Under the pieces are notes generated by a model. That model was not told the origin of the DNA. It saw only the letters and a list, made by a program, of their open reading frames with translations, and ran no database searches. Of a stretch of DNA of 64,000 nt, positions 47,793-55,139 are shown one piece after another; the stretch's first letter is position 1; each line of letters begins with the position of its first letter. The position numbers and the translations under genes are program-made. Location of the stretch: contig NZ_AP017560.1 in NCBI RefSeq assembly GCF_003967015.1, forward strand, positions 62,001-126,000, written 5' to 3'. Source of the DNA: Pseudanabaena sp. ABRG5-3 (GTDB lineage: Bacteria; Cyanobacteriota; Cyanobacteriia; Pseudanabaenales; Pseudanabaenaceae).

Positions 47793-48020
47793 CAATGGAA
47801 AAAATCCCTCGCTGACACAGCGATCGATGGCGTAATTCCTAAAGGCGAACTCGCATCGGAAAAAGTCGTCCTCCAAAAAGTAGGAGAAGCCCTGCCAACA
47901 TGGATCGATCACTCCGAAAGTGGCGACATCTATAAAATCAACCGTGAAGAATTGCGTGTCCCCTGCCCTTACCCGATGCGATCGCGCAATCACCCAAAAG
48001 CCTCACTGATCGTAGATTAA
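47793..48020 (+). pseudogene. Gene fragment, C-terminal part only
   Basis: A stop-free frame encodes KKSLADTAIDGVIPKG, then LASEKVVLQKVGEALPTWID, HSESGDIYKINREELRVP and a short tail to a TAA at 48018-48020. Its composition and pattern look like true protein rather than chance. It has no start codon, and its upstream half is replaced by the repeat at 47654-47766. I cannot name the family. It is probably the residue of a gene lost when the island formed. Confidence 0.4.
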
Positions 48021-48052
48021 AATAGGGGTGATAATGCTTTAGCATTAAATCT

Positions 48053-48388
48053 ATGCTTACAACTATTAAGAACAAGCAATTATTTGTTTTGTTGAATGAG
48101 CTAAAGTCTGGGCTGGTAGAACTCTATGGAGATAGATTATTTTCAGTGATTCTTTTTGGTTCTCATGCAAGAGGAGAGGCTACTTCTGAATCAGATATTG
48201 ATGTGATGGTAATTTTGGCAGATCCTGTTAACGCAGTTGCAGAGAGAGCGAGAATGTCTAGTCTTTTTTTGTATTTCTTGAGGGAATATGATGAATTAGT
48301 CTCAATTATCCCGATATCAAAATCTCGATTTTTAGCAGGTGAAATTTCTTTTCTGAGAGTGGTTAAGCGTGAAGGCATTGAGATATGA
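48053..48388 (+). CDS. MNT-type nucleotidyltransferase (antitoxin of a HEPN/MNT pair)
   Basis: 111 residues of the minimal nucleotidyltransferase fold with the catalytic motif GSHARGEATSESDIDVMV (GSx10DxD). In HEPN/MNT modules this protein neutralises the HEPN partner; characterised MntA antitoxins AMPylate a tyrosine of the HEPN toxin. The gene overlaps the HEPN gene by 4 bp (ATGA), the usual order and coupling. ATG at 48053. Confidence 0.88.
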   Translation: MLTTIKNKQLFVLLNELKSGLVELYGDRLFSVILFGSHARGEATSESDIDVMVILADPVNAVAERARMSSLFLYFLREYDELVSIIPISKSRFLAGEISFLRVVKREGIEI

Positions 48389-48756
48389 ATGAATTAGCAA
48401 AATTCTTGCTATTGTCCAATGATGATCTGGAAACTGCTCAATTGCTCTGCAATTGTGGACGTTATCGTTCTGCTATATCCCGTGCTTATTATGCAATGTT
48501 TTATATGACTCAATATTTACTTCTCTCTCAAGGATTGGATACTTCTACTTATAAAGGAGTTCTCAAGATGCTTAGTCTACATTTTGTGAAAACAGGGAAG
48601 ATACCTCCAAGCGTTGCAGACCTATTGAGAGAGGCTTACGATGCGAGACAAGCTTGTGATTACGAATCTGATATGACTGAGGATGAGGAAATGGCTAAAA
48701 ATGTGATCGCCAACGCTCAAACTTTTATTTCTGAAGTTAGAATGCTGCTTTCTTAG
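48385..48756 (+). CDS. HEPN domain protein (toxin of a HEPN/MNT pair)
   Basis: 123 residues, four helices, with the HEPN signature SRAYYAMFYMTQYLLL and the C-terminal EAYDARQACDYE block. A canonical RX4-6H ribonuclease motif is not visible, as in many HEPN partners of MNT proteins. It may act through the conserved Tyr/Asp residues or be catalytically weak. It is the second gene of a coupled pair. Toxin activity is inferred from the arrangement. Confidence 0.85.
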   Translation: MNELAKFLLLSNDDLETAQLLCNCGRYRSAISRAYYAMFYMTQYLLLSQGLDTSTYKGVLKMLSLHFVKTGKIPPSVADLLREAYDARQACDYESDMTEDEEMAKNVIANAQTFISEVRMLLS

Positions 48757-48868
48757 GGTTAACAATCACTTATTTCCCACATCAAACAATGATCGCCCTT
48801 CACTGAGCCTCAATGTAATTGTTTAGATGTTAAGATCGAAAATATCGCTAATTTAGCAAGAGATCGAT

Positions 48869-49518
48869 ATGGTTACACTTGCCGCAAAAAATTTAAATTT
48901 TGAAGATGTACAACATCTATTAGGCTTCCATGAGTCTGGAGAGATGGGTGTTTTTTCTGATTATTTGGATTTGGAATCTATTTCTGATTTTGAGCAAACA
49001 GAACTAATCGATATTTGCACTAATTTTCGGCGGTATCTATTGTCAGGTAGAGTTTCCGAAGGACAAATTAAGTTTCTTGCTCTTGCGCCTCTGATGAATT
49101 TGACAGGTTACTATAAGCAGGTTACTATAAGCAAGAGATCGAGTTACTTTTAGAAGAAAATATTCAGCGTATTGATATTCTCGAAGCGGATACTAGCATT
49201 ACTGGTAGATATGATATTTTGGCGGTTAAAAAGTCTGGAGTCCAAAATTTAACTAAACTTTGGGTGCTGATAGTTGAAGCAAAGAGAGCAGAAATTGAAC
49301 CTTTTACAGGGATTCCACAATTATTAACCTATGCCCATGAGTCTTTGCGTTCTCAGTCTTCGGTTTGGGGGTTAGCAACAAATGGTTTACATTTTCAGTT
49401 TATTCGCATCTGTGCAGGAGAATCACCGATCTATCAGTTATTCCCTTCTTTATCGTTGATCGAGTCTGAGCCTTCTATACAGATTCTTAAAGTTCTTAAA
49501 GCTATTTGTAAATCATAA
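48869..49518 (+). pseudogene. Restriction-type nuclease subunit gene broken by a 14-bp duplication
   Basis: Two frames belong to one protein. The first (48869-49153) begins MVTLAAKNLNFEDVQHLLGF and runs normally up to LTGYYK. The second (from about 49130) continues EIELLLEENIQRIDILEADT and then a nuclease core (ITGRYDIL, WVLIVEAKR) resembling the N-terminal domain of type I restriction R subunits. The break is an exact tandem copy of ggttactataagca at 49106-49119 and 49120-49133. Removing one copy restores an uninterrupted frame of 211 codons. Either the gene is inactivated, it is phase variable, or the assembly has an error. Complete proteins of this size are common in cyanobacteria as restriction endonuclease subunit R-like. 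Confidence 0.85.
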
Positions 49519-49534
49519 GAGTTGCATGGTGAGA

Positions 49535-49590
49535 TCGCACCCTCATCACCCACAAACCCGATCGCCTAAATCTCAACACCAAACAGCAAT
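49535..49590 (+). repeat. Single unit of the GATCGCCCCTCA...CCCGATCGCC repeat
   Basis: One unit with the pattern CGATCGCCCCTCAACACCC then CCCGATCGCCTATT, in the orientation of the array at 50079. It lies between the broken restriction gene and the YoeB relic. A shorter piece occurs at about 48777-48805. Confidence 0.7.
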
Positions 49591-49592
49591 TA

Positions 49593-49850
49593 TTAGTAGT
49601 GAAAGCGGCAGGCGAGAATTCTAATTTTATCGTCTAGAACTTCATAAACTAGACGATGTTCTTGATCGATACGGCGTGACCAGCAACCAGATAGATCGTG
49701 TTTTAAAGCTTCGGGTTGTCCTGTTCCTTCAAATGGACTACGTTGGACTTCACGAATCAGTTTGATGATTTTTAAAGCTTTTTTACGATCGCTTTCAATC
49801 TACCAAGCTAAGTCTTCAAAAGCATCTGCATCAAATTCCAAGTTTTTCAC
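49593..49850 (-). pseudogene. YoeB/Txe-family toxin gene with premature stop
   Basis: From a GTG at 49850 the frame reads NLEFDADAFEDLAW, then a TAG at 49800-49802 (codon 17). It continues in the same frame with IESDRKKALKIIKLIREVQR, SPFEGTGQPEALKHDLSGCW and SRRIDQEHRLVYEV to a TAA at 49593. This is the full length (85 codons) and pattern of YoeB, whose usual text is AWWIE; TGG has become TAG. The ribosome-dependent mRNA interferase is thus probably lost. The antitoxin upstream overlaps by 20 bp and is intact, a common end state of a toxin-antitoxin module. Confidence 0.88.
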
Positions 49851-50037
49851 AGGCTGCTTCCAAAGAGATTCCATCTTGACGTTTTCTAGCTTTAAGCAGT
49901 CTTTCTTTCATGGCTGAACTACTGAGTAAATAGGCGGTTTCTCTTTCTGCCATTATTTCTTGCCAAAAGGCAATGGGGACAACTACGGAGACTGTTTGCC
50001 CTTCTGAATCACAGATGTATTGTAATGCGTTAGTCAT
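49831..50037 (-). CDS. Antitoxin paired with the broken YoeB-like toxin
   Basis: 68 residues from the ATG at 50037. The N-terminal half is beta-rich (LQYICDSEGQTVSVVVPIAF) and the C-terminal half helical (SAMKERLLKARKRQDGISLEAACEKLGI), consistent with a YefM/Phd-type or RelB-type antitoxin that wraps its toxin with the C-terminal helix. The 3' end overlaps the toxin start. With the toxin truncated it may now be an orphan antitoxin. Confidence 0.75.
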   Translation of the reverse strand: MTNALQYICDSEGQTVSVVVPIAFWQEIMAERETAYLLSSSAMKERLLKARKRQDGISLEAACEKLGI

Positions 50038-50078
50038 AGCAGTCAATATAACTTGCTGGATTAATCATAATTATAACT

Positions 50079-50298
50079 GATCGCCCCTCAACACCATAAA
50101 CCCGATCGCCTATTCCCTCAAATCAAACAGCGATCGCCCCTCAACACCATAAACCCGATCGCCTATTCCCTCAAATCAAACAGCGATCGCCCCTCAACAC
50201 CCACAAAACCCGATCGCCTATTTCTCAAATCAACCAGCGATCGCCCCTCATCACCCACAAAACCTGATCACCTATTCCTCAAATCAAACAGCGATCAC
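50079..50298 (+). repeat. Tandem array of four 53-54-bp HIP1-containing units
   Basis: Units begin with GATCGCCCCTCA at 50079, 50132, 50185 and 50239, with a partial fifth at 50293. Each carries two CGATCG sites 25 and 28 bp apart. The plus strand is almost free of G outside those sites. The first two units are identical. It fills the gap between the YoeB module and the PIN module. The units are not separated by unique spacers, so it is not a CRISPR array. Confidence 0.9.
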
Positions 50299-50305
50299 TT
50301 TCCCC

Positions 50306-50743
50306 TTAAAAAGAATTTGGCTCAAGTTTAAATCCTAAGCCAATTTGAGTGAAATGAGCATCTTCAGTAAGGATGCGCTGGATATTTAACTCTTGCATAA
50401 CTAACGCTGATGTTAAGTCAGTGAAAGAAATTTGTGGCTTGTCAAGATATTTCAAACGTAACAGTTGAGTTTGACTGAAGCGAAATTCATCAATTTGGAT
50501 TAACTGAAATTGCTCTGTGGAGAATGCTTCAGATAGTTGGAGCATTGCTTGCTTGGCTTGGGAGGAATTGAGACGTTTGAAGAATAGTGTGAATGTCTCA
50601 TCTAGAACAAATGTGGAAGTGTAAATGAGTGTTCTATCTGCAATTAAGGTGCGATATAAACTAGCAACTTCGTTATGTCTGCGTTCTCCTGCGTCGTTTA
50701 GAGTCAACCAGCCCCATGTATCGATAAATATGGCGTTACTCAT
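50306..50743 (-). CDS. PIN-domain ribonuclease toxin
   Basis: 145 residues from the ATG at 50743. It has PIN-fold acidic residues: AIFIDTWGWL at the start, YTSTFVLDETFTLF, and the C-terminal ISFTDLTSALVMQELNIQRILTEDAHF. This is the VapC-like sequence of metal-dependent ribonucleases that cut tRNA or other RNA. The start overlaps the 3' end of the upstream small gene at 50736 by 8 bp, the usual coupling of antitoxin and toxin. Confidence 0.85.
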   Translation of the reverse strand: MSNAIFIDTWGWLTLNDAGERRHNEVASLYRTLIADRTLIYTSTFVLDETFTLFFKRLNSSQAKQAMLQLSEAFSTEQFQLIQIDEFRFSQTQLLRLKYLDKPQISFTDLTSALVMQELNIQRILTEDAHFTQIGLGFKLEPNSF

Positions 50744-50954
50744 AGAGGTCTTGGTCAATCTGTTGGGCGAGATTACCGTGATTGATGGCTCCGACAAAGT
50801 TGGCTAGGGGGTCGAAGGTCGTAGAATTTTGGTTAGAGATTTTTTTAGGTTGTAGGGATTGAATAAATTGCAAGACGATTTGGATCTGCTGTTCACTGAG
50901 CTTGCCGATCGCTTCTAGGACTTGTTGGTTTGAATTTGTGGAGTACATAATCAA
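50736..50954 (-). CDS. Antitoxin of the PIN-domain pair
   Basis: 72 residues. The N-terminal half has the helical SNQQVLEAIGKLSEQQIQIVLQFIQSL pattern seen in DUF2281/VapB-like antitoxins. The C-terminus is polar and acidic, fit for wrapping a PIN partner. It precedes and overlaps the PIN gene. ATG at 50954 (another at 50948). Assignment rests on size and position. Confidence 0.7.
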   Translation of the reverse strand: MIMYSTNSNQQVLEAIGKLSEQQIQIVLQFIQSLQPKKISNQNSTTFDPLANFVGAINHGNLAQQIDQDLYE

Positions 50955-51007
50955 TTAATGTATCTGCTATTGTCAGTTTAGCAAATTTTTATTTGCCAAC
51001 GAAGTGA

Positions 51008-51066
51008 TATCGCCCCACACCACCCAAAACCCGATCGCCTATTCCCCACATCAAACAGCGATCGCC
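51008..51066 (+). repeat. Single unit of the HIP1-containing repeat
   Basis: About one unit (ATCGCCCCACACCACCC then CCCGATCGCCTATTCC) ending at the stop of the ParE-like gene. Same orientation as the array at 50079. Confidence 0.75.
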
Positions 51067-51072
51067 CCTTCA

Positions 51073-51360
51073 CTAGAACTGATTTTCAATATCTCTAGAC
51101 TGATGCAGAATACGAACAATTTCAATGTAAGTTTCCATTCTTTTGTAGAAGATAATGTATGGATTAACTGGAAAACTACGCAGTTCTTTAGCAAGCTCTT
51201 TTCTGCTTCTGCCCATCTCTGGGAACTGTGCAAGCATAGGAAACTTGTCAAGGACTTTTGCGAGTAATAAATCGGCTGCTAGGGAATCGTTTTGAGCAAG
51301 ATATACCCACATATCCTCAAGGTCACGATCTGCTTGTCGAGATATCTTAAATCGATTCAT
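51073..51360 (-). CDS. RelE/ParE-superfamily toxin
   Basis: 95 residues with the ParE pattern: RQADRDLEDMWVYLAQND, KFPMLAQFPEMGRSRKELAKELRSFPVNPYIIFYK and ETYIEIVRILHQSRD. ParE toxins act on DNA gyrase and RelE toxins on ribosome-bound mRNA; the sequence is nearer ParE. It overlaps the Phd-type antitoxin by 14 bp. Both genes are apparently intact. ATG at 51360. Confidence 0.9.
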   Translation of the reverse strand: MNRFKISRQADRDLEDMWVYLAQNDSLAADLLLAKVLDKFPMLAQFPEMGRSRKELAKELRSFPVNPYIIFYKRMETYIEIVRILHQSRDIENQF

Positions 51361-51700
51361 TTTTATGAGCTAAGCGTTTTTGACCACGTTTTTTAATGTT
51401 TTCTAACAGATTGGGTAATGTGTCCGAATCGTATTCGGTGTAGTCACCATTTTTGAGTTGTGCAATTCCGAGGTTAATGTCTTGTTGTAGTGTTGCGAGT
51501 TTCAGTGCGCGAAGTTCGGCTTCGGCTTGCTCTGCCCGATCGCATATTGCTTGAAAGGCATGAGCATCTTGGACAACGACTTCAGCTTTACCGTTAACGG
51601 TTAGAACCATAGGCGATTGTGTTGATTTAATGCGTTCAATAAATTCTTTGGCGTTGCGCTTGAAGTCGCTCAGGGAGTGGATATTTTTTAGCTCGATCAT
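51347..51700 (-). CDS. Phd/YefM-family antitoxin
   Basis: 117 residues from the ATG at 51700. The N-terminal Phd fold is clear (IHSLSDFKRNAKEFIERIKS, PMVLTVNGKAEVVVQDAHAF), followed by a helical C-terminal extension that probably binds the ParE-like toxin. Such antitoxins repress their own promoter, which would lie within about 100 bp upstream. Confidence 0.9.
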   Translation of the reverse strand: MIELKNIHSLSDFKRNAKEFIERIKSTQSPMVLTVNGKAEVVVQDAHAFQAICDRAEQAEAELRALKLATLQQDINLGIAQLKNGDYTEYDSDTLPNLLENIKKRGQKRLAHKNESI

Positions 51701-51789
51701 AGTTGTCAAAGCACTTAATTCGGATCTAATTTAATGATAGCTGATCTTTCTTAGTGATCGCAATTTCTATGATTCTTTATAAATATCTA

Positions 51790-51868
51790 TCGCCGATTCC
51801 CCAACAAGCAGCGATCGCCCCTCATCACACACAAACCCGATCGCCTATTCCCACAACACAAAACAGCG
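51790..51868 (+). repeat. One and a half units of the HIP1-containing repeat
   Basis: CAGCGATCGCCCCTCATC followed by CCCGATCGCCTATTCCC and a partial next unit. Located between the Phd/ParE pair and the DUF4926/DUF6883 pair, same orientation as the others. Confidence 0.75.
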
Positions 51869-51875
51869 ACTAAGT

Positions 51876-52118
51876 TTAAGAAAGAACTAATTCTGGTTCG
51901 TTAATAAGGCGTAATAATTTTACTGGTTCGATTGTTTCCATTGCGAAGGTGTTGCCTTGCTTATCGGTAAAGTCGATTAGAAAGGCTTTACGATCAAATG
52001 ACATTAAGACTGTTCCCATTTGTCCTCGGCGGAGCAAGATTTGCTGATGGGTGACTTTGTGCGTGGCGATCGCATCTTCAGTTAATGCAACAAGATCGTA
52101 TTCTTGGATTTCGTTCAT
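51876..52118 (-). CDS. DUF4926 domain protein
   Basis: 80 residues, a small beta-barrel: EYDLVALTEDAIATHKVTHQQILLRRGQMGTVLMSF and then FLIDFTDKQGNTFAMETIEP, typical of DUF4926. These are often encoded next to DUF6883 proteins, as here (8 bp spacing), and the pair may be a toxin-antitoxin or toxin-immunity unit. No experimental role is known to me. ATG at 52118. Confidence 0.7.
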   Translation of the reverse strand: MNEIQEYDLVALTEDAIATHKVTHQQILLRRGQMGTVLMSFDRKAFLIDFTDKQGNTFAMETIEPVKLLRLINEPELVLS

Positions 52119-52126
52119 AGTGCTTT

Positions 52127-52459
52127 TTAATCAATAGGGTAAGTATTAGTTAGGCGTGGAAAGTCTTCTGTAATTTTGATAATCCAACAACTTAGAACTA
52201 GGGATTCACCAATATCGGTACAAAGTGAAAATGCAAGATCGTAATGAGTGCCATATTGATCGATTTTAAAAAGTTCGGCTTCACCTTCAATAGCTGCTTC
52301 TTGTAGAGCTTGTTCTAAAATTTCTTTGTTGGCGATGGTAATCCCAAGACGCTTTTCAAAAAGTAGGGCTTTATGTTTACCTTTTTGGTGTTCATAGTTC
52401 AGACAATATCTTTCGAGTTTGTCTCCTAGTTCGGCTTTGTCACCGTTTGGTAGTTTCAT
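52127..52459 (-). CDS. DUF6883 domain protein
   Basis: 110 residues. The pattern LPNGDKAELGDKLERYCLN then HQKGKHKALLFEKRLGI fits DUF6883, a small domain found alone or at the C-terminus of toxin-like proteins. Conserved His and Lys residues (HQKGKHK) could be catalytic. It precedes the DUF4926 gene in a likely operon. ATG at 52459. Confidence 0.7.
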   Translation of the reverse strand: MKLPNGDKAELGDKLERYCLNYEHQKGKHKALLFEKRLGITIANKEILEQALQEAAIEGEAELFKIDQYGTHYDLAFSLCTDIGESLVLSCWIIKITEDFPRLTNTYPID

Positions 52460-52512
52460 AGGCTGAATCTCTGGATATATCTAATTTTAATACTTGTCAG
52501 GCTATTTGGACA

Positions 52513-52795
52513 GATCGTCCCTTCATCACCCACAAAACCCGATCGCCTATTTCCCCATCAACCAGCGATCGCCCCTCACCAACCATAAAACCTGATCGCC
52601 TATTCCCTCACAACCAAACAGCGATCGCACCCTCAACACCCACAAACCCCGATCGCCTATTCCCCCACCAAACAGCGATCGCCCTTTTCACCACCCACAA
52701 ACCCCGATCGCCTATTTCCTCAAATCAAACAGCGATCGCACCCTCACCACCCATAAACCCGATCGCATAAATCTCCACATCAAGCAGCGATCGCC
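52513..52795 (+). repeat. Tandem array of five 54-56-bp HIP1-containing units
   Basis: Units begin at 52513, 52567, 52623, 52677 and 52733, with a partial at 52789. The sequence is more varied than in the 50079 array. Same orientation. The array fills the gap between the DUF6883 gene and the plus-strand gene at 52866. Confidence 0.9.
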
Positions 52796-52865
52796 TATCT
52801 CTACAGCATCTATCTATCACAGTGCGATAAACTAGGTCACAACTTAGAACAGGACAATAATATTT

Positions 52866-53264
52866 ATGTCGAGTAGAAAAAAAGAAATATTAGATTTATT
52901 GAGCAAAGCTTTACTTCAGAAAGGACAGATGGATCATGATTTGTACAAATTTGAGTTAGAGGAACATCTTCAAGAATGGTATGCAGGGTTAAAGGCTGAT
53001 CGCGAAAATTTTGTGTTGGTAGTGACGGAAAATTCGGGATCGGTAGCTATGGTATTAGTTTCTAAGGATAAGACTGTCTATGTGAATGAAGATGGGAGAG
53101 AGAAATTATCTACTATTTGGAAGTTGAACTATGAGAACAATGTGAAGCTTTTACTCCCTGCAATGGCTGATGATATAGATAGTGGCTTTTTCTCTGTAAC
53201 TGGAATTACTGTGGTTGATAAATCTAAGCGTAGATGGACAAAAGCTAAAGGGTTTGCTCGATAG
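52866..53264 (+). CDS. Hypothetical protein (132 aa)
   Basis: I do not recognise this protein. It has a helical N-terminus (RKKEILDLLSKALLQKGQMD), a strand-rich centre (ENFVLVVTENSGSVAMVLVSKDKTVYVNEDG) and a basic tail (KSKRRWTKAKGFAR). No signal peptide or membrane segment. It lies alone between two repeat arrays in the island. ATG at 52866 with no strong ribosome site. Size and location would fit an island cargo or defence-related gene, but nothing proves that. Confidence 0.55.
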   Translation: MSSRKKEILDLLSKALLQKGQMDHDLYKFELEEHLQEWYAGLKADRENFVLVVTENSGSVAMVLVSKDKTVYVNEDGREKLSTIWKLNYENNVKLLLPAMADDIDSGFFSVTGITVVDKSKRRWTKAKGFAR

Positions 53265-53316
53265 CTTGATAGGAGATCTCAAATGACAAATCGTATATTC
53301 CTCAACATCAAACAAC

Positions 53317-53525
53317 GATCGCCCCCTCACCAACCATAAAACCCGATCGCCTATTCCCTCAAAACCAAACAGCGCTCCCCCCTCATCACCCAAAACCCGA
53401 TCGCCTATTTCCCAATCAAACAGCGATCGACCCTTCATCACCCACAAAACCCGATCGCCTAAATCTCAAAATCAAACAGCGATCGCCACACATCACCCAC
53501 AAAACCTGATCGCCAAATTTTAAAA
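53317..53525 (+). repeat. Tandem array of four 52-56-bp HIP1-containing units
   Basis: Units begin at 53317, 53373 (here degenerate, GCGCTCCCC), 53425 and 53481. Same orientation as the other arrays. It precedes the HEPN-like gene at 53602. Confidence 0.88.
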
Positions 53526-53601
53526 CAGATTGTTATTTCAACTGAGCTTTAGTAGGGCTAAACTAGATCAATCAGTCTAAAATATTCATAGAGAAAATAT
53601 T

Positions 53602-54165
53602 ATGGCTAAGTTAATTGAACAGGAATATCAATTTACTGTAAAAGCTTTATACCGACAAGAGGAAAGCTTTGAGAAACTAGTAAAAGAAATGCAGAATTTT
53701 AAACCACCATCTTTAACTCAAGAGCAAATGGAGAAAAAAAGTCTATACAAAGAACAGTTATATTCAATTAATAATGTTAAGGAAGGTGAGCATCGTGAAG
53801 ATCTTGATAAGGACGTAGCTCTTCAGTTTGATACTAATTTTTTAGTTTCCCATAGGTATGAAGAAGATTTTAATTATTACTGCACTATACTTCCTCTATT
53901 GAGTTGTGCAGTTATTGAGTCTTATATAAATTTGTATATCACTATAAAAACTAATGAAACAAATACTTACGAACTCTTTTGTGATATTGAAAAAATTGAT
54001 CTCTATAAAAAATGGGCTATTGTTCCTAGGCTATTTGTCAGCAGCTATGAATTTAATAAAGGAATGCCTACTGGACAGAGCCTAGGTGAAATTATTGGGA
54101 TAAGGAACAGAATAGTTCATTACAGCCTATTGAGGGAAAGAGTAGTACAAGATAAGATAGGATAG
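53602..54165 (+). CDS. HEPN-like protein truncated by IS630 insertion
   Basis: 187 residues, mostly helical. Near the end is GIRNRIVHY, an RNxxxH motif (Arg168 to His173) of the kind found in HEPN ribonucleases, so a toxin or defence RNase is plausible. The last seven codons come from an inserted element: at 54143 the frame enters the IS630 left end. If the element (with one TA) is removed, the frame continues for about 13 more codons to a TAA at 55170-55172, giving a 194-residue protein. The motif is upstream of the insertion, so activity may persist. ATG at 53602. Confidence 0.6.
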   Translation: MAKLIEQEYQFTVKALYRQEESFEKLVKEMQNFKPPSLTQEQMEKKSLYKEQLYSINNVKEGEHREDLDKDVALQFDTNFLVSHRYEEDFNYYCTILPLLSCAVIESYINLYITIKTNETNTYELFCDIEKIDLYKKWAIVPRLFVSSYEFNKGMPTGQSLGEIIGIRNRIVHYSLLRERVVQDKIG

Positions 54166-55128
54166 CAGAACAAAAAAGAGAGTAAAAAATGGCACCTTAC
54201 TCACTAGATCTTAGGCAAAAGATCGTAGCAACCTACGAAGCAGGAAATACATCGATTCGTGAAGTAGCTAAGCAATTTCAAGTCGCGACAAAAACAGTGC
54301 AAACACTGCTGAATCAATACCGAGAGACAGGAGAACTAAACCACAAACCATTAGGGAGTCAAATCAAAAGTCCGCTCGAAGCCCATCGAGAGAAAATCCT
54401 CAAAATTGCGACAGAGCATCCAGATTGGACACTATGGCAGTACTGTGAGGAAGTAGCAGAACAAACAGGAGTATCAGTGACCACGGGCAGTATGTGCCGA
54501 TTTTTCCAGAGGCATAACATCACGCTAAAAAAAAGACCTATCGCCATGAAAAGGTAAAAAGTGAGGCAGTACAACAGCAAAGATGTGAATTTTGGGAAGC
54601 ATTGCAGGGGGTAAAAGCTGAAGATCTTATTTGTATTGATGAAACGGGAGTATGGCAGGGAATGGAACGCTCTGTGGCAAGAAGTGAGTGTGGCAAGAGA
54701 GTATTCAGTCATCGTCCCTTTTACAAAGGTCAGAAATACACAGTCATTGGGGCTATTTCGGTCGATGGTATTGTTTGCCTGAAAAAGATTCAGGGTTCAA
54801 TGAAAGGGGAAGATTTTCTCACCTTTATCCAAGATGACCTAGTACCTAAATTACGTCCTGAACATAGGATAATCATGGATAACCTCAACTGCCATAAAGT
54901 TGAGGGGGTCGCAAAAGCAATTACAGAGACAGGCGCTAAGATTTTGTACTTACCCACCTATTCTCCTGATTTTAATCCAATTGAGATGATGTGGTCGGTT
55001 CTCAAATATTTTATTAGATTGCTTAGACCTCAGTCTCAAAAACTACTTCAGCATTTAATCAACGTTTTCCCTTACTTGTTAGAAAAAGATTTCTTCAAAA
55101 ATTGGTTTACTAAGTGTTGTTACTGTAC
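54145..55128 (+). mobile_element. IS630-family insertion sequence, about 984 bp
   Basis: Bounded by TA on both sides (54143-54144 and 55129-55130), the IS630/Tc1 target. The termini match as inverted repeats over AGTAGTACA/TGTACTACT, which includes the TA, so the exact edge could shift by 3 bp. It encodes one transposase in two frames. It interrupts the 3' end of the HEPN-like gene at 53602. Confidence 0.8.
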
Positions 55129-55135
55129 TACTTAA
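54189..55135 (+). CDS. IS630 transposase, made by -1 frameshift
   Basis: The first frame (54189-54557) carries the N-terminal helix-turn-helix (SLDLRQKIVATYEAGNTSIR, EVAKQFQVATKTV). The second carries the DDE catalytic core: Asp in ICIDETGVW, Asp in IIMDNLNCHK and Glu in YSPDFNPIEMMW. They are joined by a run of eight A at 54527-54534. A -1 slip there reads KKKTYRHEKVKSEAVQ and enters the second frame with no stop, as in other IS630 members. The stop (55133-55135) lies five bases past the inferred element edge. Probably a functional or recently functional transposase. Confidence 0.85.
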
Positions 55136-55139
55136 TCCC

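Noticed and set aside
47628-47993. Minus-strand gene of 121 codons after lipB
   Set aside because: It is antisense to a better protein-like fragment and its end is the 110-bp repeat; composition does not look coding.
51004-51267. Plus-strand frame of 87 codons opposite the ParE-like gene
   Set aside because: It starts in the HIP1 repeat and is antisense to a well-supported toxin gene.
50079-53525. CRISPR array
   Set aside because: Units repeat over their whole length, with no unique spacers, and no cas genes are present. They are plain tandem repeats.
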